The translations under genes and the position numbers were made by a program. A DNA stretch of 22,457 bases, from contig CALLVB010000057.1 of the NCBI GenBank assembly GCA_938010795.1, positions 1-22,457 on the forward strand, given 5' to 3'. Origin of the DNA: Minisyncoccota bacterium (GTDB taxonomy: Bacteria > Patescibacteriota > Minisyncoccia > Phycocordibacterales > GCA-2747955). This document shows positions 11,301 to 18,329 of this stretch, in pieces. How positions within the stretch are numbered: position 1 is the stretch's first letter; every line of letters begins with the position of its first letter. Under the pieces are notes generated by a model, which saw nothing but the letters and a program-made list of their open reading frames with translations, was not told the DNA's origin and searched no databases.

Positions 11301-12326
11301 ACCCTCCAGCTTATCGAGAATTCTTTTGAAGTCTTCAGTCAGCGTGGCAGATTTTTGTTTTGGGCCTTTAGCCTTCCGAGTGCTCCTAGTCTCTCTTATA
11401 GGCATCTGCATAGATGTACCATATGTGTTATCAATTCCTGTCATTAGGTCGTCGAGTGTGATAGTCGTGCCGCCAGTTTCCTCTTCATCCAGTATTTGAT
11501 TTATGCATTTCTCTCTCTCCCTGTCACTTGTCTCTTTTTCCCTGTCACTTATGGACTTCCCTTTCTCCCTTGTCTCCTCTTTGTCCATGAGTTCGTCTAG
11601 ACGATCCTTTGCTGCCGATATTGACACTTGAAACGTATCCACTTTCTTCTGCAAAATAGCGTATTTGTAGCGATGACAAATTTCTATGCTCTCCACATAG
11701 GCTGTAGTGGCGGCCTCAAGATCACCGAGGTTCATTGCTGATGTTGCAGCTTTCAGAGCTCTCCTCAAAGCTCTATCCACTTCGTTTTCTACAAGTGCCA
11801 CACTTTTACCCAATCCACCTAGTATCGTTTTACGAATTTCTTCCAGCGTCTCCTCTGGCAGAAATGTTCGCACACCTTCCAGGGCGTTGCCTATGTCACG
11901 CCAAAAGCCTTTCCGTGCGTACGCCTTCATACTGCTTTTGTTTTTCTTCAAGTAATCTTGTATTTGTGTAATTACGATATTACCCAAATTTAACTTGTGC
12001 TTTTCCACACTGCTTTCTATTCTGACGAAGTCTTCTGCGAGGAGTATGTCCGCTGCGTTCCACATTTTTACTTTTGCACTTGCTTCCTGAGCGATTCGTA
12101 CTGCCTCCATGTAGCATCCTTTTCGAATTTTCACTTCACTTTTCAAGTGCCACGCGTCGATTTCCTCCTTCAAAATCCCTCCAGCGGTTTGTTTCTCCTT
12201 ATCGATACAAGTGTCCCAATCCTCCGACGATGTTAATGTTACTGGTGCCCGGCCCACTTCCTTAGATCCAGCTGCAGTCACTTCCTTTATTGTTTCAAGA
12301 GCCGTTTCCAACGAACACGACTCCAT
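1318..12326 (-). CDS. Giant Crinkler/RHS-type NTPase-nuclease with TPR array (16-exon gene model)
   Basis: Whole-gene model. Coding exons on the minus strand: 12326-7375, 7249-7036, 6958-6815, 6437-6362, 6270-6059, 5898-5698, 5611-5476, 5394-4946, 4843-4679, 4595-4335, 4229-4083, 3969-3817, 3325-3182, 3053-2907, 2783-2666, 2399-1318. I placed each border at a GT..AG site and all phases agree, giving about 2,866 residues and a TAA stop. Domain order: helical N-terminus, coiled coil (about 680-770), acidic low-complexity tract (about 810-1050), P-loop NTPase (about 1300-1530), endonuclease-fold domain (about 1610-1730), TPR-like array (about 1770-2505), unrecognised C-terminal region. The NTPase plus FQxT nuclease pair is what defines CR (Crinkler-RHS) proteins, which are described as effectors or transposon-derived proteins. 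A TPR-bearing animal version would fit an intracellular sensor or effector, but that is inferred. Least certain borders: the exon 9 donor (GTCCGT, weak), the exon 10 acceptor and the exon 6 donor (GTGCCT). Exons 4 and 15 were found by phase and splice sites rather than homology. Confidence 0.75.
2400..2665. repeat. Intron 15 with GT microsatellite and G tract
   Basis: Intron between exons 15 and 16. A GT dinucleotide tract (about 2518-2532) runs into eight or nine G. On the minus strand this is a C-rich then CA-rich tract. The intron ends in an AT-rich stretch before the acceptor. Confidence 0.6.
2666..2783 (-). CDS. Exon 15: end of repeat array
   Basis: 118 bases between TGTTCATACAG and AAAG|GTGGGT, starting in phase 0 and ending in phase 1. 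The first half is a helix (ELLTACQFRIALKRNIN), the rest is basic and polar. It joins exon 16 through a Glu codon split 1+2 (G|AA). No recognisable domain of its own. Confidence 0.6.
2907..3325 (-). CDS. Exons 13-14: phase-0 TPR modules
   Basis: Exon 13 (3325-3182, 48 codons) follows a long C/T tract ending TTTTCAG and ends AAG|GTGAAG. Exon 14 (3053-2907, 49 codons) follows TTTTCTTCTCAG and ends AAG|GTACCG. Exon 14 gives one of the cleanest TPR-like units: LRAISYLGQEYLDCGDY followed by a second helix NCQARLKEGLSIA. Both exons are phase 0 at each end. Exon 13's true acceptor is the one after the pyrimidine tract; a nearer AG would break the phase. Confidence 0.75.
3817..4229 (-). CDS. Exons 11-12: phase-0 TPR modules
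   Basis: Exon 11 (4229-4083, 49 codons) lies between TTCTCGTTGCTAG and CCAG|GTAGTT. Exon 12 (3969-3817, 51 codons) lies between CGCTGAACAG and GAG|GTACTT. Both begin and end in phase 0, and each encodes one helix-turn-helix repeat: KYSDLLKTAGDYLDLRDKM in exon 11, and helices around GVLEDAHRALETLALMAGD in exon 12. Splice sites are strong and neither reading contains a stop. Confidence 0.75.
4335..4843 (-). CDS. Exons 9-10: helical repeats, TPR-like
   Basis: Exon 9 starts at the acceptor CTCTATGCAG and reads RTKAVVLRKDLLRYAND..., ending near AGG|GTCCGT, since a stop follows two codons later. Exon 10 starts after TAATCGTAG and ends AGAG|GTCTGT. It contains a clear TPR-like pair, including ATVFLRNKRIHEAYKNILEL then DP. 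Both internal borders (exon 9 donor, exon 10 acceptor) are my weakest in the gene. They are chosen because they keep phase 0 on both sides. Confidence 0.55.
4946..5394 (-). CDS. Exon 8: proline/charged linker plus helix
   Basis: Starts after CTGAACTAAAG with AG, completing a Glu codon with the last G of exon 7, then runs MLPLTQTGRR... to REEAQ and ends at ACAG|GTACAG in phase 0. The upstream alternative acceptor (CACAG) would put a TGA in frame, so the downstream one is preferred. The first 60 residues are proline-rich and charged (PPPSDGDS, PPPFKRPK) and look like an unstructured linker inside the helical array. The latter part is helical. Confidence 0.7.
5476..5898 (-). CDS. Exons 6-7: TPR-like helical repeats
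   Basis: Exon 6 (5898-5698, 67 codons, phase 0) follows TTTTTGTTTTAG. It encodes helices including KVALEETCAGLKRKGDHLG, a TPR-like pair. Its donor GAG|GTGCCT is weak; reading further reaches an in-frame stop within about 10 codons, so a donor near here is needed. Exon 7 (5611-5476, 136 bases) has strong borders, CAACCCTTAG and AGAG|GTAAGT, and begins DITKNVVRDAIVQITRSYDEG-like helical sequence. Confidence 0.65.
6059..6437 (-). CDS. Exons 4-5: start of TPR-like array
   Basis: Exon 4 (6437-6362, 76 bases) lies between CATTTCAG and ATAG|GTAAAT. Exon 5 (6270-6059, 212 bases) lies between TATACTTTAG and AAAG|GTATGT. They join through an Ala codon split 1+2. The product shows paired helices of TPR character, for example CSAYLNLAHLRDARGDPELG followed by a KYAKQAL helix. 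Exon 5 is secure. Exon 4 is short and less certain, but it is the only reading that satisfies the phase on both sides. Confidence 0.65.
6438..6814. repeat. Longer intron 3 carrying a palindromic repeat pair
   Basis: This 377-base intron is three to four times longer than most in the gene. It contains CCGACCGAGTCT..GAAAGAGTCT (6577-6600) and GGCCGACTCA..TGAAAGAGTCGGTCGG (6701-6728). They are related to palindromes at 505, 15224, 15518 and 16538. The two face each other about 100 bases apart, as the ends of a small inverted-repeat element might. Confidence 0.45.
6815..6958 (-). CDS. Exon 3: end of nuclease domain (FQ-ITT...H)
   Basis: This exon is bordered by GTCGTAG and AAG|GTAAGA and has 48 codons in phase 0. 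Splicing to exon 2 creates LFQITTADSHSAS, the FQxT...H signature typical of the last strand of CR endonuclease domains. The signature appears only after the splice, which is good support for the gene model. The rest of the exon is helical and leads into the repeat array. Confidence 0.8.
7036..7249 (-). CDS. Exon 2: nuclease core with catalytic Asp
   Basis: Begins after the acceptor TTTCAAATAG and ends at CCAG|GTTGGG. It supplies one base to finish the Leu codon split after exon 1, then 71 codons, ending in phase 0. The translated segment includes NTVDSLCV, with the Asp (about 1705) followed by a beta-strand-like run ending in MLFQ. In CR-family endonuclease domains the conserved Asp is followed about 15 residues later by a hydrophobic strand with Phe-Gln, as here. 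The frame is unambiguous because it joins exon 1 and exon 3 without a shift. Confidence 0.8.
7375..12326 (-). CDS. Exon 1: N-terminal region, coiled coil, acidic tract and P-loop NTPase
   Basis: A single 4,952-base coding exon. I start it at the ATG at 12326 (MESCSLETAL...) rather than at upstream in-frame ATGs, because TTTATTTCAG sits six bases before it and looks like a 5'UTR intron acceptor; the upstream frame is AT-rich and reads like intron. Residues 40-250 are predominantly helical and partly TPR-like. Residues 680-770 are a K/E/Q-rich coiled coil. Residues 810-1050 are S/T/D/E-rich with a 12-residue tandem repeat beginning EDATG (850-861, 862-873). The NTPase follows a conserved-looking FVRESYY segment: Walker A is GTPFIGKST (1328-1336), Walker B is VVILDG (1414-1419), then a MPVWSPEEY motif (1464-1472) and YGGAVWGVF (1496-1504). 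The exon ends with the nuclease's first acidic motif WEEFAH (1617-1622) and the donor GTGAGT, leaving phase 2. Confidence 0.85.
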
Positions 12327-12341
12327 CGTTGGCTGAAATAA
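12327..12341 (-). promoter_or_regulatory. Probable 5'UTR splice acceptor deciding the start of the giant gene
   Basis: Reading the minus strand, TTTATTTCAG is followed by CCAACG and then the ATG at 12326. A pyrimidine-rich AG this close to the start codon suggests the 5'UTR is completed by an upstream noncoding exon that I cannot locate. It argues against using the in-frame ATG at 12446. Confidence 0.55.
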
Positions 12342-12956
12342 ACCGTACCGGTACCGTATGTAATAAATTAATAATATATAAACAATGGTACAATTTTTGG
12401 AAGAGAACTTTTTTTTTAATGACATAAACCGCACGCATCGATACAACTTGATCTACCGGTACCGTAGAGCTGATCAGGCCAAATGATTACAGACCTCCCA
12501 GTAAAAAAATCGGAATTTTTTTCGCATCTCCTCCAATCTCGTAAATTTCAAGTATATAAGGTGCACTGTGCACCCGCGAGTTCGGTGATTCTTCAAATTT
12601 ATCATAGCTACCGTATAAGGATAACTACCTCTTGGGTGTGGTTCACGAACAGGGATTCAGAACTGTTGGGAGTCTCTACAATTTGATAAAATACAAATAG
12701 TTGGGGATAATACGGCAAATGTGGTGCCATCATAGACAACCAACATGTGAATACTTCGATGTCTATGGGTGCCATAGATCTTCCACACGGTAAATATCAA
12801 GAGACCCACAGTACGAGTGTACTGTAAACGCGCTATTCGGTGCAATTCTGCGCCCACGGTACCGGTACGTAGTTGAAGCTAAATCATTATCATAGATATA
12901 TATACCGGTACTCTGAAGAGTCTGAACCAATATACGATGCGGCTAGATATACCACT

Positions 12957-12998
12957 ACCACTAGCTGGCTAGCTAGTACCACTAGCTGGCTAGCTAGT
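12957..12998. repeat. Perfect 21-base tandem duplication
   Basis: Two exact adjacent copies of ACCACTAGCTGGCTAGCTAG plus T. Each unit is itself rich in the palindromes GCTAGC and CTAG. Probably a simple local duplication. Confidence 0.85.
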
Positions 12999-14275
12999 GG
13001 CTACCTTGTTATTGCTATTGTAATGTGATTTACCGGTACCAATATTTCCAATAAGGCACCGCAAACAGAGTATTTACAAAATACAATGTTCGCCCAACTG
13101 GTACCGTATACGGTACCGCATATCCAAGCTTTCATTTTCGTTTTGGACCGGATTTGCTCTCAAAAAGATGCTGTTACAAACTTTTGAGCTTTTAAATCGG
13201 TCGACAGTAATTTGTTTTTCAAAACGACGCCGAAAGTTCTATTTACCTAGTCTGGTGAGGGCGAAGAAAGGGTGTCTATCCAATCCATGAAAAGAAATGA
13301 AAAATGGCTACGGATACTAAACCGTCGCGATTGCTTCGACTATTACCGGTACAACATTCATGTGTCTATGACCCAGTCAAGGGGTGTTGCCATCACGTGA
13401 CCTCGCAGTTTGCAGACGAAATTTACGGTACAAGAAACAAGAAATTATCTTACAAATTCTCGACCCAAATGGATGAAAACACCAAAAGAAATTTCGCAGC
13501 ACTTTCAGCACGATTTTCAGACATGCTGATATAGATCTATTGGAGAGAGGTCGTACAAAAAAAGGCACGAAGAGTGGGTACCAAAGGCACCGGAACGCTT
13601 CGCCAAGTGTAAGGAAGAACTCAAAAAAACGCATACCCATAATTGAAGCAAGGAAAAAAGGACACCGGTAACCTTAATTTTACTGGATTGTCAAATCATT
13701 GAGCAAGACAATACAAAATAAAAATATTGCAAAAGCACACCCCGTATTTATATATTTGTCAATTGTGAAAACAGCACAATGGAAAAAACGCATTGCAAAT
13801 ACCGGTACCGGTACATCTACATGAAAATCGAAAAAAGAAAAAGAAATGAAAGGAAAGAATGCGAAAAAGGAATGAAAGGAAAGTGAAACAGAAATGAAAG
13901 AAATATCACTGACGAAGACAAGGAAAAACTTTAATTATACCGGTACCTAAGAACTTCGGATACAAATTCCCGTTTCCCTTACGAGGCGGTGCTTCGAAAA
14001 TAGATCTAGACATTATAGATCTACACGACGAATTTAATTTTTTTCACTTCAGCCTAACAATATGTCTTTCCCCCAAGGCTCTCAGACAAAAATGTATCAT
14101 TCAGCATTTCCAGCCTGGAAATCCGTACTATTCTCTATTTAGTATTACAGCCCTAAATCTATATACGGGTACCGCATTTGCTCGTAATACCTAAAACTTT
14201 CTTATGAGATGGTTGAAAGCCCATTACCAAATTGTCCATTGACCTTAATCTGCTTTCCAAAATTCAAAGTACCGT

Positions 14276-14311
14276 CTGTATATATATGTATATATGTGGT
14301 ATATATATGTA
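14276..14311. repeat. TA-rich microsatellite
   Basis: Imperfect TATATATGTA units on either side of a GTGG interruption. Noncoding. Confidence 0.7.
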
Positions 14312-14616
14312 CCAGTAGATCTTCCTAACGTCCCTCGTCCCTAGTCACGTCGCTGTCACTGTCTACAGTGTGGCTACCTGGTGGTGTCACCCGGACATTG
14401 TTTTCGTTGAACGAGTCATCCACCTCCTCGTTTTGGAGTGTGTCACCAGTCCACATGTCTTTTGCGGGAAATTGAACCGTGCCTGCAGTAGGGCTGGATC
14501 ATAGACAAACATAATACCGGTACGGTACTGCTTCTTTGTCGATGGGCTGGATAGAACCGATTGTGAGCTGCATTATGTATCTCTGGAGAAACAGAGATGC
14601 GGTGATGACGTAAGGA

Positions 14617-14736
14617 TTTCTTCACGAGTCCAATGTTGCATGTACTATTGAAGCTGATTGGCCCTCCTCTCATTTTATTATTCGCGAATGCAATGTTGCA
14701 TGTACTAGTGAACCTGATTGGCCCTTCTCTCATTTA
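14617..14736. repeat. 60-base tandem duplication
   Basis: Two diverged copies with a 60-base period. AATGTTGCATGTACTA begins at 14632 and 14692, and both run on through CTGATTGGCCCT(C/T)CTCTCATTT with four or so mismatches. The pieces before each copy (TTCTTCACGAGTC and TTATTCGCGAATG) are also related, so the whole 60-base unit was duplicated. Confidence 0.8.
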
Positions 14737-14898
14737 ATATCCGCAGGTAGAAAGCCCCTCCCACTCCGATGGTCATCATTCAAGGGTCAATAACGTAGCC
14801 TCGGTGGGCCTCAATATTACACAAATATAACCCCCTCTTGCCCCCTTCAAGCATTCCTATCCCCACCGACGCCGTCTTGTATCTCTTCTCTCCCATAT

Positions 14899-14954
14899 GC
14901 GGTCAAGAAGTAGACTTTTGGGAAATTTTAGGAGAATTCTTTTATTTCCGTGGG
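14899..14954 (+). repeat. Dispersed repeat, copy A
   Basis: Shares GCGGT(C/A)A(A/G)(A)AGTAGACTTTTGG and the following TTCTTT(T/C)ATTT(C/T)C(G/A)TGGG with the reverse complement of 17945-18001. The two copies are about 75-80% alike by eye and lie in opposite orientation. A fragment of an interspersed element; no protein is visible. Confidence 0.65.
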
Positions 14955-15164
14955 AGCTTGTGGACGACCAATTTGCAGTTAGTACAGCTGTCCAGTACAT
15001 GGGACTTCCAGCACAAGGCAATTAACCACCTACTCGTGTAAGTCCCTTGGACATACCTTGAAGCACCTGGAACTATAAATCATAGCTATTGTGAGTCGAT
15101 CTGTCACAAATATTTATAACAAAAAGTTTGGCCTTATTGCTGACTATAATAAGGCCACAGCAAC

Positions 15165-15590
15165 ATGGGTGGCATACGATTACGGTACAACTACAACTGT
15201 AATTTGTCTGTAAACTTATTGTAGGCCGACTCTTCTCAAAGAGGTGACATCACTTTTAGTTTTTGTACCATTGGGCTATTCTGCTACGTAACAGAAAAGC
15301 CTAGAGTCCTCTTTTTCTCGCAATAACTCCAACTCACTGCCGGGTACAATTGCAAGACACATGCGGGGATCGTTGTTTTTGCAGGAAATTTATCTTTGTA
15401 AATTTATTGGTATGCCAGATACCGTAGATTCACATCTCATAATTCTCAAAGAGTCGGTCGGTGACGGGTGGCATACGATTACAACTACAACTATAATTTG
15501 TCTGTAAACTTATTGTAGGCCGACTCTTTTCAAAGAGTCGGTCGGTAAATTTATTGGTATGCCAGATACCGTAGATCCACATCTCATTCT
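15165..15590. repeat. Duplicated unit containing a GGCCGACTCTTT palindrome
   Basis: GGTGGCATACGATTAC..CTACAACT(G/A)TAATTTGTCTG begins at about 15168 and 15467. Both copies run into TTATTGTAGGCCGACTCTT. TAAATTTATTGGTATGCCAG followed by ATACCGTAGAT(T/C)CACATCTCAT occurs at 15397-15440 and 15545-15585. In the right copy the palindrome (15518-15545) is intact. In the left copy it is split by about 200 bases, with TTCTCAAAGAG present on both sides (15233-15243 and 15443-15453). Confidence 0.75.
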
Positions 15591-16537
15591 TTCCATTTAA
15601 TAACCACAGGGCAAGATTATTGGCTTTTTGAACAATTATGAAACCCGCAGGATGGAGTACTTTGCTAGCCTTTGCTAGCCTTTGCTGCCCTTTGCAGAAA
15701 TAGACGATATACCGTATTCTCCTCTCTTTACAATGCCCCCCCCCATATTACTGGTACTATTTTCACTCTACACTCTACACTGTCTACAGGCATACTATTC
15801 TTGCCAGGAAACAGGCCAAAAAACGTATATGGCCCCACCAACATTTTGCCTGAAGCAGTTAATGAAGACTGCTTAGGAAATAGAATTAATAGATCATATC
15901 GAATTAAAGAGCTTACGCTTCGGTTGAACTGGAGAACCGACGTCCTATTCATTGTCGTTATTCTCAAAATAGGTTTTGCAACTATACCATGTAAAAAAAA
16001 TGAAAAAAAGACTCCTGTCTGGTGGTGCATCTCAGGGCCCACTTTTCCCTTCGATCCGTTGATGCGTGCATCGTTTGTATTTTACCTTTAAGGTATAACT
16101 GGACGATAAGAGCTGCCAGAGGGAATACTTTTTTGGGGGGAGGGGGGGTTCAAATCTGAGGCCAAAATAGTCAGCAACGTAAACATTGGGCTTCAGTTTT
16201 TACCCAAAGAGAAATGGGCCCACATGTCGTTAGATCATGTTGATGACTTCAGTCACACCAATGAGGTAGCGAGTATCTCGCATGCATGTACTTTACGTTG
16301 ATAAAGATAACTCTGCTCTTGGCCGTGCCCAGTTGAAAATACGTAGCCATATACTTGACACTATAAACGTTTGCAGTAATAAATTACTTTGAAACCTACT
16401 TGAATTTTTTTTTATAATTTAATTTTGTTGGGAAAATCAGTAAACAGCAGTAATCAATGTGACGAGTATTTAACATTCTAAGAATCCTGTGATTCATTAA
16501 TCAGTTGCATGGAAAACAAGACAGCAGGCATGCAATG

Positions 16538-16565
16538 GGCCGGCTATTTTTAAAGAGTTGGCTGG
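16538..16565. repeat. Degenerate GGCCGACTCTTT-type palindrome
   Basis: GGCCGGCTATTTTTAAAGAG followed by TTGGCTGG is a diverged member of the family seen at 505, 6577, 6701, 15224 and 15518. It stands alone in noncoding DNA. Confidence 0.5.
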
Positions 16566-16714
16566 ACTTGTATTGGTTGTGTATACAGTAGTTAATATTC
16601 AAACAGTAGTGATACCCTCAAAACCTAAAAGAAGTTCCCCTTTGGAATAATAAAAGCCTGATGTAGCTTCCGCAATAAGACAACAGAGGCAGCAACTGGC
16701 ATAATATCTACCTT

Positions 16715-16720
16715 TTTATT
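16715..16720 (-). terminator. Candidate polyadenylation signal for the Death-domain gene
   Basis: AATAAA on the minus strand about 500 bases after the TGA at 17224. Distant, so tentative. Confidence 0.25.
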
Positions 16721-16896
16721 GTAGCACATGTCATATCGATTACCAACGTACATATTATATATTGTCTAGCACAGATACAAGCAGTTTCGTTTGTAGAATA
16801 CCATAGGGTGGGATAGGGTGGAGAAAGGGACATAGAGGGGGGAAAAAAGGACTACGTGGCGTTCAGTACCCCAGGTCCATTGTAAACTCACGAAAA

Positions 16897-16998
16897 GAGT
16901 AACTAACCAGTTATATAATATTGTGTTTCGAAAACATAAAGGGTGAAGAGTAACTAACCAGTTATATAATATTGTGTTTCGAAAACATAAAGGGTGAA
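16897..16998. repeat. Perfect 51-base tandem duplication
   Basis: Two exact adjacent copies beginning GAGTAACTAACCAG and ending AAAGGGTGAA. No mismatch was seen, so the duplication is recent or could be an assembly artefact. It lies downstream of the Death-domain gene, and a minus-strand open frame across it is only the repeat read through. Confidence 0.9.
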
Positions 16999-17223
16999 CA
17001 CAGGCGTCAAAGCAACACAGTAAATTGACCACGCAAACTCTGAACAACCTGGCAGCTGGTAGCTGGAGTGGCTTGTGCCTTGTGGGTATCGTCTAAGAGG
17101 TATCGTTGTGCAGAGAGCTACGGTACATGGCCGTTATATAGGTAGGACCTGTTATAATAAGATAACTTAGATAAGCATCCTACATAACTCTGTGGGTTGT
17201 GTGTGGTCTGTCGTTTTCAGTTT

Positions 17224-17832
17224 TCACAACTCCAGGAACTTGTACTGATCCACGGTGAACCATTCTTTCGTCCGACTGATTTCATCCAACTTGTTCAGAA
17301 GCTCATTCCTCATGGTCTCACCAGTCTGGCCCCTCCTCCATTCTTGAAGGTGGTTCAGGAAAACCAGAGCAGGGTCTTTCCTGTGCCCACCCCCCAAAAA
17401 AAAAGTTATATATATAACATGGTCATACATGGCATGGTCATGACGGGATATGCGAATTAAACAAACCCAACAAAATTGTACTAATAACTGAGTGGGGTTT
17501 GATGTCTTGTTGTTTTGTCAAGCCTCACTAAAAGAACATACATTTTGGCCAAGTCCGCCCCCCACCCGCCAACAATTTTGACGCAACCTCCAAGTTTACC
17601 GGTACGGTTGTTGGCAAACTGTGTGGTCAACCCCAAGGCAAGTTGAAGTATTAACATTTTGTGTTACTTACATCAGATCGAATAGAAGCTCAGAAGTCAC
17701 TGTCACTTTCAGACCAAAATGGACCACCATTTCCGTGTGTTCGTCTCCTGGGAAGAGGCGAGCTAGCTTGGCCATCTCTGCATCCGTGACCCATGAGGGA
17801 CTTTTTGTGCCCTGATCAGCCCGGGATTCCAT
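17224..17832 (-). CDS. Small Death-domain-like protein (two exons)
   Basis: Exons 17832-17672 (starting at the ATG reading MESRADQGTK) and 17380-17224, joined by GAT|GTAAGT and GGGCACAG|GAAAG. The split codon AT|G gives Met and the joined frame ends at TGA, for about 105 residues. After joining, the pattern VTDAEMAKLARLFPGDEH, then HFGLKV, then LVFLNHLQEWRRGQTG, then LLNKLDEISRT matches a Death domain: a start helix, the GL turn, the central L..W.R helix and the last L...L..I.R helix. Such domains recruit partners by homotypic contact in apoptosis and immune signalling. The acceptor just before the ATG (CTGAG or GCAAG) means coding may extend upstream, and a candidate exon lies at 18329-18259. 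I see no other domain. Confidence 0.55.
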
Positions 17833-17874
17833 ATCCTCAGCTTGCAAAACAGATATATATATATAATAATCAGT

Positions 17875-18032
17875 AGCGGATCCAGGATTGCCCTGAGGGG
17901 GGGCCTGGACCCCAGGGGGGCTGGCCGGGCCCGAAGCCCAAAAACCCCATGAAAATGAAAGAATTTTGCCACAATTTTCCAAAAGTCTACTTTTTTACCG
18001 CGTGTCCGAGGGGGTAAGGGGGGCCTATGCCC
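17875..18032. repeat. Interspersed repeat, copy B, in the 5' part of the Death-domain gene
   Basis: Begins AGTAGCGGATCCAGGATTG followed by G runs and ends in G-rich sequence before a CA tract. The part 17945-18001 matches copy A at 14899-14954 in reverse orientation. The GGATCCAGGATT start followed by G runs looks like the end of a degenerate mobile element, but I cannot name its family. Confidence 0.45.
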
Positions 18033-18090
<58 letters not shown>

Positions 18091-18258
18091 ATAACAATTA
18101 CCCTAGAATAATCCTATAGTGATTCAAGGTTAATTCAACAATGGAGCATAAAGCACCACACAGGTTTTGATCCAAGAAAGGTTGAAAGGCTAGCTGATGG
18201 ACATTGTTTGGCACGTGGTAAAGAAATCATTAAAATGTGTCAATAAAATTTTACTCAC

Positions 18259-18329
18259 AAGATAAGCTTCGGAAGTCGACAAGAGTCTGAAAATTTTCAA
18301 CGTGGAAGACGTCCAGTTACAGGAACCAG
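18259..18329 (-). CDS. Possible upstream exon of the Death-domain gene
   Basis: 71 bases between TTATTTCTAG and CTT|GTGAGT on the minus strand, starting in phase 1 and ending in phase 0. That is compatible with entering the next exon at GATATGG (17835). The reading, GSCNWTSSTLKIFRLLSTS..., has no known motif. It rests on splice signals and phase only, and could be chance. Confidence 0.25.

Larger units (their letters stand above)
12345..14530. repeat. Noncoding region dense in the octamer TACCGGTA
   Basis: Ten TACCGGTA octamers start at 12346, 12454, 12860, 12903, 13031, 13344, 13800, 13806, 13938 and 14515, with further near matches (ACCGGTAA at 13662, GGTACCGT at 13101). The octamer is its own reverse complement. 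I saw none in the giant gene's exons. No supported gene lies here; a 76-codon frame at 13304-13534 is weak. Confidence 0.6.

Noticed and set aside
12327..12446. In-frame 40-residue N-terminal extension of exon 1
   Set aside because: A splice acceptor lies just before the ATG at 12326, and the upstream codons are AT-rich and intron-like.
13304..13534. 76-codon plus-strand frame beginning MATDTKPSRLL
   Set aside because: No motif, no downstream exon that joins in phase, and it contains a TACCGGTA octamer typical of noncoding DNA here. A basic-rich frame follows in another phase, so a decayed gene remains possible.
15672..16091. 139-codon plus-strand frame
   Set aside because: Starts in a short CTTTGCTAGC direct repeat, contains homopolymers, resembles no protein and has no splice partner.
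16140..16165. tRNA-like B box (GGTTCAAATCT)
   Set aside because: No A box at the right distance and the upstream bases are a G tract; no cloverleaf can be drawn.
16766..17047. 93-codon minus-strand frame with an internal repeat
   Set aside because: The internal repeat is the 51-base DNA duplication, which is a multiple of three and so stays open by chance.
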